A DNA stretch of 64,000 bases from Niastella soli (GTDB lineage: Bacteria > Bacteroidota > Bacteroidia > Chitinophagales > Chitinophagaceae). The notes beneath the pieces were generated by a model, which worked only from the letters and a program-made list of their open reading frames with translations, searched no databases and was not told where the DNA came from. Both the position numbers and the translations under genes were made by a program. The stretch spans positions 1,827,061 through 1,891,060 of the forward strand of contig NZ_JAGHKO010000001.1 in the NCBI RefSeq assembly GCF_017742245.1, written 5' to 3'. Position 1 is the stretch's first letter. The number at the start of each line of letters is the position of its first letter. Positions 21,105 to 30,662 of the stretch are shown in pieces.

Positions 21105-21944
21105 TTGAAACACAGTTCTTCGCTGAACTTGAATAACAGCCTGAAATATTTTCCAGTAAATATAATTGCGCTGTTAATAATTTCCATGTGCTTCTCCTGT
21201 ACCAATGTTAAAAATCTTCAATATCTGAAGGGGTCATTTGATTCTACACGGTTAAGCAAAATAAATATTCCTGAAGCACTGATACAAAAGGGTGATCTGA
21301 TGGGAATTACCGTATATAGCGATGATCCTATTGCCACCGCTGCTGTTACCAGGCAAAGTGGAGGGGTTGCAAACATAAATCTGAATCCAACCAGTAGCGC
21401 ACTAGCTTCAAACAGTGCTTCCACAACAGGTTATCTGGTAAACCAACAGGGAGATCTGGAATTATACAAGATAGGGATGCTCCATGCGGAAGGTCTCACA
21501 AAGGAGCAACTGGCAGACACCCTTGAATATTTATACGCCCAAAAAGATCTGTTAAAAAACCCTTATGTGGAGATTCGGTATTTGAATTACAAAATTACAG
21601 TTATTGGGGAAGTTAACCGACCTGGACCGGTTGCTGTACCAACGGACAAGCTCAATGCTTTTGAAGCAGTCGGGCTTGCTGGCGATATTACTGTGTACGG
21701 ACGGCGGGATAACGTGTTGGTTGTTCGGGAAACAAATGGCGTTCGACAATTTGGGACACTGAATTTGAAAGACCCTAACGTGTTTCTTTCACCCTATTAT
21801 TATTTGCAACAAAATGATTTGGTTATTGTGGATGTAGCAAAAAACAAGGGTTATGTAAATAATCAAAGTGCTTTTCAAACCATATCGATTGGCGCCACTA
21901 TCGTTTCTATGGCAGCTGTCATTATTAGCCTGTTAAGGAATTAA
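21105..21944 (+). CDS. Wza-like outer-membrane polysaccharide export lipoprotein
   Basis: A 279-aa protein with a lipoprotein signal peptide (NIIALLIISMCFSC) and the Poly_export plus SLBB arrangement: QKGDLMGITVYSDDPIA, then KITVIGEVNRPGPVAVP, ending in a hydrophobic C-terminal helix, as in Wza. It forms the outer-membrane channel for the glycan. The only start that gives the full signal peptide is TTG 21105. It lies 12 bp before the Wzc-type kinase, its usual partner. Confidence 0.87.
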   Translation: MKHSSSLNLNNSLKYFPVNIIALLIISMCFSCTNVKNLQYLKGSFDSTRLSKINIPEALIQKGDLMGITVYSDDPIATAAVTRQSGGVANINLNPTSSALASNSASTTGYLVNQQGDLELYKIGMLHAEGLTKEQLADTLEYLYAQKDLLKNPYVEIRYLNYKITVIGEVNRPGPVAVPTDKLNAFEAVGLAGDITVYGRRDNVLVVRETNGVRQFGTLNLKDPNVFLSPYYYLQQNDLVIVDVAKNKGYVNNQSAFQTISIGATIVSMAAVIISLLRN

Positions 21945-21956
21945 GAAGATAAATTT

Positions 21957-24380
21957 ATGTCTGATCAAAATATATTAACTCAACGAGCGAAGGTGGTTAT
22001 AAGTCCGAAAGAGATCATTTTTCGGTACATAAAGTATCTTCCCTGGGTAATAATATCTATATCCCTTGCTTTGTTACTGGGCTACATAAAATTGCGTTAT
22101 TCAACGCCTATATTTAACGTAGCCGGTAAATTGCTGGTATCTAATAATGCAATGGGTAGCGGTGGTGGTGGTGATAAGTTCGATGACATCTTTATGATGC
22201 AAAGAACTGATAAACTGGGTGATGAAATAGAGATCATTAAATCGCGTAATATGGCTGCCCGGGTAGTACGTTCCCTTGGGTTGCAAAAACAAATGTACAA
22301 TAAGGGTAAAATTCAATCAACAGTTCTACATACATCGGATGAGCCTTTTAATTTTGAAATACAATCGATCGCTGATTCCTCAAGAGGATTTAGCTTGTTG
22401 ATTACCATGGTTGGAGATAACCAGTTTAGAATAAATGAACAACCACAGATACATTATTTCGATCAGCCAATCAATTTGCCGATAGTTTCTTTTAAAATCA
22501 GGTCCAATGGCAGGGACCGTCGTGGATTTGCAAGCGAGGAGTTTATGGTCTCTTGGCAACCGGTTGAAAATATAGCATTAGGTTTGAGTGAAGCTATAAA
22601 TGTAAACAGAACAAACGATGTTACTAATGTTCTCAACCTGTCATTTCAAACAGAAAATACCAAACTGGGTGTAGATGTTGTGAACCAATATATGAAAGAG
22701 TATCAGCAGGCCAGCCTGGAGGATAAAAAACAAATTGCTGCACAAACTCTTTCATTTATCGATGACCAGCTGGACACAGTATTTATGGAATTGGGTGGTG
22801 TAGAAAGGAATCTGCAAAAATATCGCGAGAAGAACAGAGTAATTAAACCGGACATGCAGGCCCAGTTATCATTAGGGGAATATACCCAAACAAATACCGA
22901 GCAAGGTAAGATGGGTGTTAAAATAAAGGTGATAGATCAGGTGCTAGCGTATATAAGCGATGATCAGAATAGATTCAAAATCGTTCCGTCTTTAATGGGT
23001 ATTGATAATGCAGGGCTGTCACCATCAATAATGGATTATAATAAGCTGCAGCTTGAAAGGGAGTCTTCTCTTAGAAACACACCGCACAGTAATCCTGTGA
23101 TCTTAACGATGGAGGCAAGGCTTGACAAAATGAGGTTGGATATGATTGAGACATTGAAAAATGTCCGACAGTCTCAAATGCTTGAATTAAATCAAATTCA
23201 GGGGAAAACACAGGAAACAAACCGATTGATTACTTCCATTCCTTCAAAGGAAAAACAAATGCTGGAAGTTACCCGCCAACAAAGCATTTTACAGGAATTG
23301 TATCAATATCTGTTACAAAAGAAACTGGAAACCGCTATTGCATCAGCTTCTACTATTTCTAATATTAAAGTGATCGAGCCCGCTATGCAGGCTGGAGGAC
23401 TCGTAAGCCCCAATAAAAAGGGCATTTACATGATTGCACTTTTCCTGGGAGTGGCAATACCTATAGGTATTGTTTTTCTGCTTGAGTTTTTAAATGATAA
23501 AGTAAAAAGTAAAAGCGATATCGAGCAAAATACAGCTGCGCCGATCCTTGGTGAAATAGGTCATTCAGAAGAAGGAAATGCGCTGGTTGTAACAAAAAAT
23601 AACCGGAAGTTTGTTGCCGAGCAATTCAGGGTCATACGATCTAATCTACAATACATTTTGCCCAAAGTTGATAAGCCGGTGATGTTGGTAACGTCTTCCT
23701 TCAGTGGCGAAGGAAAATCCTTTATTAGTACCAATATAGGTTCGGTAATCGCTTTATCAGGGAAACGTACAGTAATACTTGAGTTTGATATCAGGAAGCC
23801 AAAGATCATGCACGGGCTGGGCTTGCATGAGCGTAAAGGGATTACCAATTATCTGGTAGGTAGTGTTAGTTTGAATGAAGTATTATATCCCGTGCCTGGT
23901 GTTGATAACTTATTTGTACTTCCATGCGGACCGGTACCACCTAATCCTGCGGAGATGTTGCTTAATGAAATGGTAGATAAGATGTTCAGAGAACTCAAAT
24001 CACAGTTTGACACAATTATTATTGATACAGCACCTGTTGGTCTTGTAAGTGATGCCATATCTTTATCAAAATTTGCTGACTCTTCGATATACATTGTCCG
24101 CCATGGATATACTCTGAAAAAGCAGCTCCAGCTAATTGATGAGATCTATCAACAGAACAAACTGCCCCGGCTTTCAATTATAATAAATGATATTAAAGGT
24201 GGGGGAAGTTACGGAGGATATTATGGTTATGGCGGTTTTGGTTACGGGTATGGATATGGATATGGAGGAAATGGAAATTATTTTGAAAGTGATTCATCTA
24301 AAAAAAATAAAGGGTGGCGTAAGTGGATAACAATAGGATCGAAGAAACAGATTAAAAATAGCAAGCAAAACAGCGTGTAG
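21957..24380 (+). CDS. Wzc-type chain-length determinant and tyrosine autokinase
   Basis: An 807-aa polysaccharide co-polymerase: an N-terminal Wzz domain with a transmembrane helix (about residues 23-43), a long periplasmic coiled coil, a second helix near 490-515, and a cytoplasmic BY-kinase. Walker A is SSFSGEGKS (about 579-587), Walker A' VILEFDIRKPK, Walker B TIIIDTAPVG (about 685-694). The tail from about 747 is Gly/Tyr-rich (more than ten Tyr), which is the autophosphorylation cluster. It should work with Wza and be reset by the PHP phosphatase at 59250. Confidence 0.92.
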   Translation: MSDQNILTQRAKVVISPKEIIFRYIKYLPWVIISISLALLLGYIKLRYSTPIFNVAGKLLVSNNAMGSGGGGDKFDDIFMMQRTDKLGDEIEIIKSRNMAARVVRSLGLQKQMYNKGKIQSTVLHTSDEPFNFEIQSIADSSRGFSLLITMVGDNQFRINEQPQIHYFDQPINLPIVSFKIRSNGRDRRGFASEEFMVSWQPVENIALGLSEAINVNRTNDVTNVLNLSFQTENTKLGVDVVNQYMKEYQQASLEDKKQIAAQTLSFIDDQLDTVFMELGGVERNLQKYREKNRVIKPDMQAQLSLGEYTQTNTEQGKMGVKIKVIDQVLAYISDDQNRFKIVPSLMGIDNAGLSPSIMDYNKLQLERESSLRNTPHSNPVILTMEARLDKMRLDMIETLKNVRQSQMLELNQIQGKTQETNRLITSIPSKEKQMLEVTRQQSILQELYQYLLQKKLETAIASASTISNIKVIEPAMQAGGLVSPNKKGIYMIALFLGVAIPIGIVFLLEFLNDKVKSKSDIEQNTAAPILGEIGHSEEGNALVVTKNNRKFVAEQFRVIRSNLQYILPKVDKPVMLVTSSFSGEGKSFISTNIGSVIALSGKRTVILEFDIRKPKIMHGLGLHERKGITNYLVGSVSLNEVLYPVPGVDNLFVLPCGPVPPNPAEMLLNEMVDKMFRELKSQFDTIIIDTAPVGLVSDAISLSKFADSSIYIVRHGYTLKKQLQLIDEIYQQNKLPRLSIIINDIKGGGSYGGYYGYGGFGYGYGYGYGGNGNYFESDSSKKNKGWRKWITIGSKKQIKNSKQNSV

Positions 24381-24482
24381 CTTATTGTTTTGAACTGTTG
24401 AGGGATAGAGTGTTAGTAATACGGATTTAGTTCATTAAAGAAAATTTCATTATAAAATATTAGGTTAACCTGAGTGTAAGTC

Positions 24483-25352
24483 ATGAAAGACGCAGTTCTG
24501 AACAACGCACAAGAGCAGTGGGATATTATACTGGAGCCCAAAAACAGCTTTTTCAAACTTAATTTAAGAGAAGTATGGCGCTATCGTGATCTAATGTGGT
24601 TGTTTGTTAGAAGAGATTTTGTTGCTCAATATAAACAAACCATATTGGGGCCTGTGTGGCATATAATACAGCCATTATTAACGACACTAATATTTTTATT
24701 TCTTTTTGGCACTGTAGCAAAAATAGGTACAGATGGAATTGAACCGACCCTGTTTTATATGTCTGGTATTGCAATCTGGAATTATTTTGCAGCTTGTTTA
24801 ACCAGTACTTCGTCAACTTTTGTAACAAATGCTTCCATTTTTGGTAAAGTATATTTTCCAAGACTGGTCATACCTTTCTCTGTGGTAATTTCCAATATTA
24901 TACGATTTGGAATTCAATTTGGATTGCTATTGATGTTTATGATAGGGTTTGCTTTTAAAGGAGTACCTATGGTAATAACCTTTTATTGGTTATACATACC
25001 GCTTTTGGTATTACTAATGGCTGGTATTGGATTCGGACTGGGAATTATTATATCTTCACTTACTACCAAATATCGTGACATGGCCCTGCTACTCACATTT
25101 GCAGTGCAACTTGGTATGTACATCACCCCAATAGCCTATCCATTGTCTTTTCTGGCAACTAAAAAATATGAATGGTTAGTTACTGTTAATCCTTTATCAC
25201 CTATTGTTGAAGCTTTTCGCTATTGCCTTTTTGGGCATGCAACAGTAAGCATTGGTGGATTGCTTTACAGTATTATTTTCATGATCTTTGTAGTTGTGTT
25301 AGGTATGTTGATTTTTAATAAGGTAGAAAAAGACTTTATGGATACCGTTTAA
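24483..25352 (+). CDS. Polysaccharide ABC exporter permease (Wzm-like)
   Basis: A 289-aa ABC-2 family permease with six predicted transmembrane helices and the characteristic N-terminus LMWLFVRRDFVAQYKQTILGPVWHIIQPLL. Wzm/TagG-type permeases move lipid-linked glycans across the inner membrane. Its ATPase partner follows 17 bp downstream. The gene is separated from the Wzc gene by about 100 bp without an obvious terminator. Confidence 0.9.
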   Translation: MKDAVLNNAQEQWDIILEPKNSFFKLNLREVWRYRDLMWLFVRRDFVAQYKQTILGPVWHIIQPLLTTLIFLFLFGTVAKIGTDGIEPTLFYMSGIAIWNYFAACLTSTSSTFVTNASIFGKVYFPRLVIPFSVVISNIIRFGIQFGLLLMFMIGFAFKGVPMVITFYWLYIPLLVLLMAGIGFGLGIIISSLTTKYRDMALLLTFAVQLGMYITPIAYPLSFLATKKYEWLVTVNPLSPIVEAFRYCLFGHATVSIGGLLYSIIFMIFVVVLGMLIFNKVEKDFMDTV

Positions 25353-25369
25353 CAACCCTAGACAAACGT

Positions 25370-26632
25370 ATGAGCAATATAGTTATAGAAGTTAATAATA
25401 TTTCAAAGCAATACAGGTTAGGGCAAATTGGTACGGGTTCCCTGGCCCATGACATTAACCGTTGGTGGTATCGCATTCGGGGAAAAGATGATCCATACAT
25501 GAAAATTGGTGAGGAAAATGAGCGAATAACAAAAGGAAATAGCGAATATGTATGGGCTTTGCAAAATGTAGATTTTAAAGTCGAGCACGGAAAAGTAATG
25601 GGCATTATTGGCCGTAACGGGGCTGGTAAAAGTACATTGTTGAAAATTTTGAGTCGTACTACCGCTCCTACAAAGGGAGATGTAAAAATAAAAGGGCGGG
25701 TAGCCAGTTTACTCGAGGTTGGTACTGGATTTCATCCCGAACTTACTGGCCGGGAAAATATTTTTTTAAACGGTGCCATTTTAGGCATGACAAAAAACGA
25801 AATAAAGACCAAATTTGACGACATTGTTTCATTTGCAGGCGTTGAAAGATATATTGATACGCCTGTTAAGCGATATTCGTCAGGAATGTACGTACGCCTT
25901 GCCTTTTCTGTGGCTGCGCATTTGGAACCTGAAATATTAATTGTAGATGAAGTTTTGGCTGTTGGTGATGCTGAGTTTCAGAAAAAGTGCCTAGGTAAAA
26001 TGAAAGATGTGAGCAGTAATGAGGGACGTACAATATTGTTTGTGAGTCATAATATGACTGCAATAAAAAATCTTTGTGATACTGTGTTATATATGCGTAA
26101 TGGAAAGGTGGTTGAAGTAGGGCCTACAAATAATGTAATTAATAACTATCTGTCGCATTACGTTAACAGCAGTCTAAGGCAGGCATTTGCTGATCCTGCG
26201 GAGGCACCGGGCAATGAATTAGTGAAAATTAAACGGATAGAAGTTTGCCCACAGCTCGAAAGCGAATTAAATCCGATTACGGTTAATACGGCTATAGATG
26301 TAGAAATTGAGTTTTGGAATTATTTAGACGGTAAGCAAATAAATTTGAGCCTGCATCTTTATACCATTGCTCAGGAATGTGTGTTTAATGTAGGAACACC
26401 TGCACTCAATTTATCAAAAGGACTTCATAAAGGAGTGTGTAAAATACCTGCTAATCTCCTAAACGATGGAATTTATTCAGTTTCTCTGATGGTTGTGGCA
26501 GATAAATCATATCCTTTATATAATTATGAAAATGCTGTTTCCTTTGAAGTACAGGAAAACAGGGATGCCAGTGGTTGGCACGGGAAATGGCCGGGATTTG
26601 TTAGACCGAATTTAGAATTCAATTTAGAATAA
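25370..26632 (+). CDS. Polysaccharide ABC exporter ATPase (Wzt-like, extended)
   Basis: A 420-aa protein. The N-terminal ATPase has Walker A GRNGAGKST, signature YSSGMYVRLAFS and Walker B ILIVDEVLAVGD. A C-terminal beta-rich domain (about residues 270-420) matches the Wzt carbohydrate-binding extension, which selects chains by their terminal modification. The extension implies export of a pre-assembled, end-capped glycan. It pairs with the permease just upstream. Confidence 0.9.
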   Translation: MSNIVIEVNNISKQYRLGQIGTGSLAHDINRWWYRIRGKDDPYMKIGEENERITKGNSEYVWALQNVDFKVEHGKVMGIIGRNGAGKSTLLKILSRTTAPTKGDVKIKGRVASLLEVGTGFHPELTGRENIFLNGAILGMTKNEIKTKFDDIVSFAGVERYIDTPVKRYSSGMYVRLAFSVAAHLEPEILIVDEVLAVGDAEFQKKCLGKMKDVSSNEGRTILFVSHNMTAIKNLCDTVLYMRNGKVVEVGPTNNVINNYLSHYVNSSLRQAFADPAEAPGNELVKIKRIEVCPQLESELNPITVNTAIDVEIEFWNYLDGKQINLSLHLYTIAQECVFNVGTPALNLSKGLHKGVCKIPANLLNDGIYSVSLMVVADKSYPLYNYENAVSFEVQENRDASGWHGKWPGFVRPNLEFNLE

Positions 26633-26638
26633 AAGATA

Positions 26639-27718
26639 ATGATAAATGTAACCAAGACTTTTTTGCCCCCTTTTGAAGAGTACACTGCAATTCTCAAGAA
26701 AGCCTGGGACAAAGCCTGGATTACTAATAACGGAGAGTTGTTATTAGAACTGGAAAAGAAATTAAAAGATTACCTATCTGTAGATTATTTATTTTATTGT
26801 AATAATGGTACTCTAGTATTACAAATGGCTTTAAAAGCCCTTGGTATTACTAAAGAAGTTATTACAACTCCTTTTTCTTATGTGGCTACTACAAACACCA
26901 TTTTATGGGAAGGTTGTAAGCCTGTATTTGTTGATATTGATCCACATACCTTTTGTATAGATGCTTATAAAATAGAAGCTGCTATTACTGAAAACACGCA
27001 AGCCATTCTGGCAACTCATGTTTACGGTATTCCCTGTGACGTTGAAAAGATTCAGGCTATTGCTGAAAAACATAATCTAAAGGTTATTTATGATGGGGCA
27101 CATGCTTTTGGTAGCCAATACAAAGGAAAGTCTTTATTAAGCTTTGGAGATATAAGTACCTGTAGCTTTCATGCTACTAAAGTATTTCATACTGTTGAAG
27201 GGGGGTGTTTAATATGCCACGATGCTGAATTGGCTGAAAAAATGTATTTCTATAGAAGTTTTGGCCATATTGGCGATGATTATTACTCTGTGGGTATTAA
27301 TGCAAAAAATTCCGAATTTCATGCTGCAATGGGACTGGCTAACTTGCAACATTTTAATAAGATAGTATTACAAAGAAAAGCTATTGCGGAATATTATGAT
27401 GAATGTTTAAAAGGTTTTCCAGTAGCGCGTCCAAAAGTTACCGAGGATGTTACAATAAACTATTCCTATTACCCCATCGTATTTGATACAGAAGAGCAGT
27501 TGCTTAAAACAACAACTATACTTAAAAATCACTCAATTTTTCCAAGGCGGTATTTTTATCCTTCGCTGAATACTTTACCTTTTATCACTTCAAAATATAG
27601 TACCCCTAATAGCGAATCAATTTCCAGACGTGTACTTTGTTTGCCGTTGTACTATGATTTAGCAAAAAGTGATGTTGATTTGATTGTTGAACTGTTGTTT
27701 AAGTCGTTTAATAAATAG
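26639..27718 (+). CDS. DegT/DnrJ/EryC1 sugar aminotransferase (VioA-like)
   Basis: A 359-aa PLP-dependent fold-I aminotransferase: the SFHATKVFHTVEGG stretch holds the PLP lysine, and EVITTPFSYVATTNTI and DGAHAFGS are family landmarks. The length and the HATKVFHT context resemble VioA/QdtB-type enzymes that make dTDP-4-amino-4,6-dideoxyhexoses. The downstream acyltransferase at 29063 could acylate the product. It starts 7 bp after the exporter ATPase gene. Confidence 0.83.
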   Translation: MINVTKTFLPPFEEYTAILKKAWDKAWITNNGELLLELEKKLKDYLSVDYLFYCNNGTLVLQMALKALGITKEVITTPFSYVATTNTILWEGCKPVFVDIDPHTFCIDAYKIEAAITENTQAILATHVYGIPCDVEKIQAIAEKHNLKVIYDGAHAFGSQYKGKSLLSFGDISTCSFHATKVFHTVEGGCLICHDAELAEKMYFYRSFGHIGDDYYSVGINAKNSEFHAAMGLANLQHFNKIVLQRKAIAEYYDECLKGFPVARPKVTEDVTINYSYYPIVFDTEEQLLKTTTILKNHSIFPRRYFYPSLNTLPFITSKYSTPNSESISRRVLCLPLYYDLAKSDVDLIVELLFKSFNK

Positions 27719-27720
27719 AT

Positions 27721-28419
27721 ATGAAGCTGGCGATCATGCAACCATATATCTTCCCTTATCTTGGATACTTTCAATTGATATCGGCTGTAGATAAATTCGT
27801 TATTTACGATGATGTTAATTTTATAACAAGAGGTTGGATAAACCGGAATAATATTCTTGTAAACGGAAAGCCCTGGTTATTTACCATTCCATTGAAGGAT
27901 GCGAGTCAAAACCGGTTGATCAATGAAATTGAGTTGATTGAAAATTCAGGTTGGGAGAATAAGTTTTTAAAAACTGTAGAGCAATCTTACAAAAAGGCGC
28001 CGTTTTTCAAGGATGTATTTTCGTTAGTAAGTGACGTGATTTTGTCCAAGACATCGCATATTGGCCGATTAGCAACATTAAGTATCAAATCGACGGCTGA
28101 TTATATTGGAATATCCACCACTTTTATTGACTCATCATTAGTTTATAACAATGCGCAGCTGAAAGCACAAAATCGCATACTTGATATTTGTAAACTTGAA
28201 AATGCCCACCATTATATCAATCCAATCGGTGGAGTGGAAATTTACTCAAGAGAACTATTTGAACAAGAAGGAATAAAAATCAATTTCATAAAGACTGCCT
28301 CTCATTCCTACAATCAGTATAATAATGAATTCACGCCCTATCTTTCAATAATAGACGTTTTAATGTTTAATTCGAAACCTCAAGTAATTGATTTCCTTAC
28401 TAAATACGAATTAATATGA
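27721..28419 (+). CDS. WbqC-like family protein
   Basis: A 232-aa protein starting MKLAIMQPYIFPYLGYFQ, the signature of WbqC-like proteins, with the conserved YDDVNFITRGWINRN block. The family occurs in O-antigen loci, commonly next to 4-amino-4,6-dideoxysugar genes, and its reaction is not firmly known. It begins 3 bases after the aminotransferase stop and overlaps the methyltransferase start by 4 nt, so the four genes from 26639 form one tight cassette. Confidence 0.85.
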   Translation: MKLAIMQPYIFPYLGYFQLISAVDKFVIYDDVNFITRGWINRNNILVNGKPWLFTIPLKDASQNRLINEIELIENSGWENKFLKTVEQSYKKAPFFKDVFSLVSDVILSKTSHIGRLATLSIKSTADYIGISTTFIDSSLVYNNAQLKAQNRILDICKLENAHHYINPIGGVEIYSRELFEQEGIKINFIKTASHSYNQYNNEFTPYLSIIDVLMFNSKPQVIDFLTKYELI

Positions 28420-29054
28420 AAAAAAGTTACCTGGATACAATTGTTAAACATTATGAGAACTGTCTTGAAGAGCATGGAGATTCGCATTTAGGTGTAGACT
28501 GGCCAAAAGCAGAAGATGTTAATAAGCGCTATAAAGTAATGCTGGATATTATAAGAGTGGCTGATGATAAGTCAAAAAATATAAATCTCCTGGACTTTGG
28601 ATGTGGGGCGGCGCACCTGTTACAGTATATTAAAGACCAGAAGTTTGACAATATTATTTATTCAGGCCTGGATGTTTCTGAGAAATTCATCGCTTTATGT
28701 AAAGAAAAATTCAGCGATACTTCTTTTTACTGTACAGACATTTTAAAAGATAATAACACTTTGACTGGGTTTGATTATATAGTCATGAATGGAGTTTTTA
28801 CAGAAAAAAGGGAATTAGGGTTTGAAGAAATGTGGGATTACTTTACGAAAATGCTTACTAAAGTTTTTTCAATGGCCAATAAAGGTGTTGCATTTAATGT
28901 AATGTCTACTGCCGTTGACTGGGAACGGGATGATTTGTTCCATGTTCCTACAGATCTATTGATCAAATTTCTGACCGCAAAGTTGACGCGTAATTTCATA
29001 ATCCGAAATGATTACGGGCTTTATGAATATACTACTTACATATACAAAAAATAA
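28416..29054 (+). CDS. Class I SAM-dependent methyltransferase
   Basis: A 212-aa protein with motif I LLDFGCGAAHLLQYI and a following acidic SGLDVSEKF; VMNGVFTEKRELG occupies the motif IV region. It is a small-molecule methyltransferase by length. Overlap by ATGA with the WbqC gene and an 8-bp gap to the acyltransferase place it in the amino-sugar cassette, so it may methylate the sugar or its N-acyl group. Confidence 0.8.
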   Translation: MKKSYLDTIVKHYENCLEEHGDSHLGVDWPKAEDVNKRYKVMLDIIRVADDKSKNINLLDFGCGAAHLLQYIKDQKFDNIIYSGLDVSEKFIALCKEKFSDTSFYCTDILKDNNTLTGFDYIVMNGVFTEKRELGFEEMWDYFTKMLTKVFSMANKGVAFNVMSTAVDWERDDLFHVPTDLLIKFLTAKLTRNFIIRNDYGLYEYTTYIYKK

Positions 29055-29062
29055 TCACATTT

Positions 29063-29725
29063 ATGGCAAATAAGGTTATCATTTTTGGAATTCAGGATTA
29101 CGCAGAACTTGCACACTATTATCTTACAAACGATTCGTCCTTTGAAGTAGCAGCTTTTTGTGTAAATGAAAAATACATACCTGAAAGTAAATCTTTCAGA
29201 GGGTTACCGGTTGTTCCTTTTGAAGATGTGGAACATAAATTCCCGATATGTGATTATTCATTCTTCGCTCCTATGGCGCCAAAAAAAATGAATCAGGTAA
29301 GGGAAGCGATATATGGGGAGGTAAAAGAAAAAGGATATAATCTCATAAGCTATATAAGCAGTAAAGTAACTATGTTCAACAATGAGATTGGTGATAACTG
29401 CTTCATTTTGGAGAATAATACTTTACAACCTTTTACCAAAATAGGTAATAACGTTGTTTTATGGAGTGGAAACCATATTGGGCATCATGGCGAAATTAGA
29501 GATCATGTGACTTTTACTTCACATGTTGTTATGTCAGGACATTGTATAATTGGGGAGAATAGTTTTTTAGGTGTAAATGCCACTTTGCGTGATGGCATAA
29601 CACTCGCAAAAGGAACATTGGTAGGTATGGCTTCTGCCATTACAAAAAGCACCGAAGAATGGGGTGTTTATATAGGCAATCCTGCCAAGAAACTGGAAAA
29701 TAAGCTCAGTACATCGCTTTTATAA
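29063..29725 (+). CDS. NeuD/PglD/VioB-type sugar acyltransferase
   Basis: A 220-aa protein with an N-terminal Rossmann-like pyrophosphate-sugar binding domain (KVIIFGIQDYAELAHYYL) and a C-terminal hexapeptide beta-helix (IGDNCFILENNTLQPF, WSGNHIGHHGEIRDH). The His-His pair in GHHGEI fits the catalytic base region of PglD/VioB. Likely acylates the 4-amino sugar from the upstream aminotransferase. Its stop overlaps the next start (TAATG). Confidence 0.85.
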   Translation: MANKVIIFGIQDYAELAHYYLTNDSSFEVAAFCVNEKYIPESKSFRGLPVVPFEDVEHKFPICDYSFFAPMAPKKMNQVREAIYGEVKEKGYNLISYISSKVTMFNNEIGDNCFILENNTLQPFTKIGNNVVLWSGNHIGHHGEIRDHVTFTSHVVMSGHCIIGENSFLGVNATLRDGITLAKGTLVGMASAITKSTEEWGVYIGNPAKKLENKLSTSLL

Positions 29726-30660
29726 TGAACTGGAATAAGAAAGGATTGATATTTATACCTGATGGGAGTATTGAATGGAGCCAAAGTCATGCTCAGGTGC
29801 CGGTTGTTGACCATATGGATGAGACAACTTGGAGAATTTATTATGCAACGCGTGATGCCAATAGTAGAAGCCACATTAGCTTTATTGAAGTGGAGGCAGG
29901 TAAACCCGAACAAATAAAGTTTATAAATGATCGCCCGCTTTTGTCTTTAGGCAGATTAGGTACATTTGATGAAGATGGTGTAATGCCCTCTTCAATAATC
30001 ACAGTTAATAATAGAAAACTACTTTATTATATTGGTTGGTCTCAACGGAAGAACGTGCCTTATCAAAACACAATTGGTTTGGCAATAAGTGACGATGGCG
30101 GAAATACTTTTCAAAAATATTCTGAGGGGCCTATTATAGGGGTTAATCATCTTGATCCTTTTTTTACCGGGACCATTTTTGTTTTTAAAGATGGAGATCT
30201 GTTTAAAGGGTATTACTTAAGCTGTGTTGAATGGAAGTTAGTAAATTCAAAGCCAGAATCAACATATGTTTTGAAGTACGCTACTTCAAAAGATGGTATT
30301 AATTGGGATAGGGATAATATAGTAGCCATACCTTTTAAGGATGAAAACGAAGGAGGTCTGGTTAGTGCAAGTGTGATAAAGTTGAATGGCAAATATTTAA
30401 TGTGGTTTGGCTACAGGAATTATTTTGATTTCAGAACTAACCCCGCCAACTCATACAGGATCGGTTTTGCTGAGTCAGTTGACGGAATAAACTGGATACG
30501 AAAAGATCAACAGAGTGGCATTGATATTAGTGAAACCGGGTGGGATAGCGAAATGATATCATATCCTTATGTTACCGAATTCAAAGGAGAGTTCTATCTT
30601 TTCTATAATGGGAATCAATTTGGAAAAACCGGCTTTGGTTACGCGACTTTAAAACCTTAA
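29725..30660 (+). CDS. Five-bladed beta-propeller, GH43/32-like fold protein
   Basis: A 311-aa protein with repeated blade motifs (YYATRDANSRSHISF, YYIGWSQRKNVPYQNTIGLAIS, SKDGINWDRD, MWFGYRNY, ESVDGINWIRK, LFYNG), resembling the arabinanase/levansucrase superfamily propeller. No signal peptide is present, so it acts in the cytoplasm if expressed, which is odd for a glycosidase. It may bind or transfer sugars during assembly. Activity cannot be assigned. Confidence 0.6.
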   Translation: MNWNKKGLIFIPDGSIEWSQSHAQVPVVDHMDETTWRIYYATRDANSRSHISFIEVEAGKPEQIKFINDRPLLSLGRLGTFDEDGVMPSSIITVNNRKLLYYIGWSQRKNVPYQNTIGLAISDDGGNTFQKYSEGPIIGVNHLDPFFTGTIFVFKDGDLFKGYYLSCVEWKLVNSKPESTYVLKYATSKDGINWDRDNIVAIPFKDENEGGLVSASVIKLNGKYLMWFGYRNYFDFRTNPANSYRIGFAESVDGINWIRKDQQSGIDISETGWDSEMISYPYVTEFKGEFYLFYNGNQFGKTGFGYATLKP

Positions 30661-30662
30661 TA

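Noticed and set aside
24196-24290. DNA repeat or phase-variable tract in the Wzc gene
   Set aside because: The repetitive GGN/TAY codons encode the Gly/Tyr tail expected for autophosphorylation, so protein function explains it.
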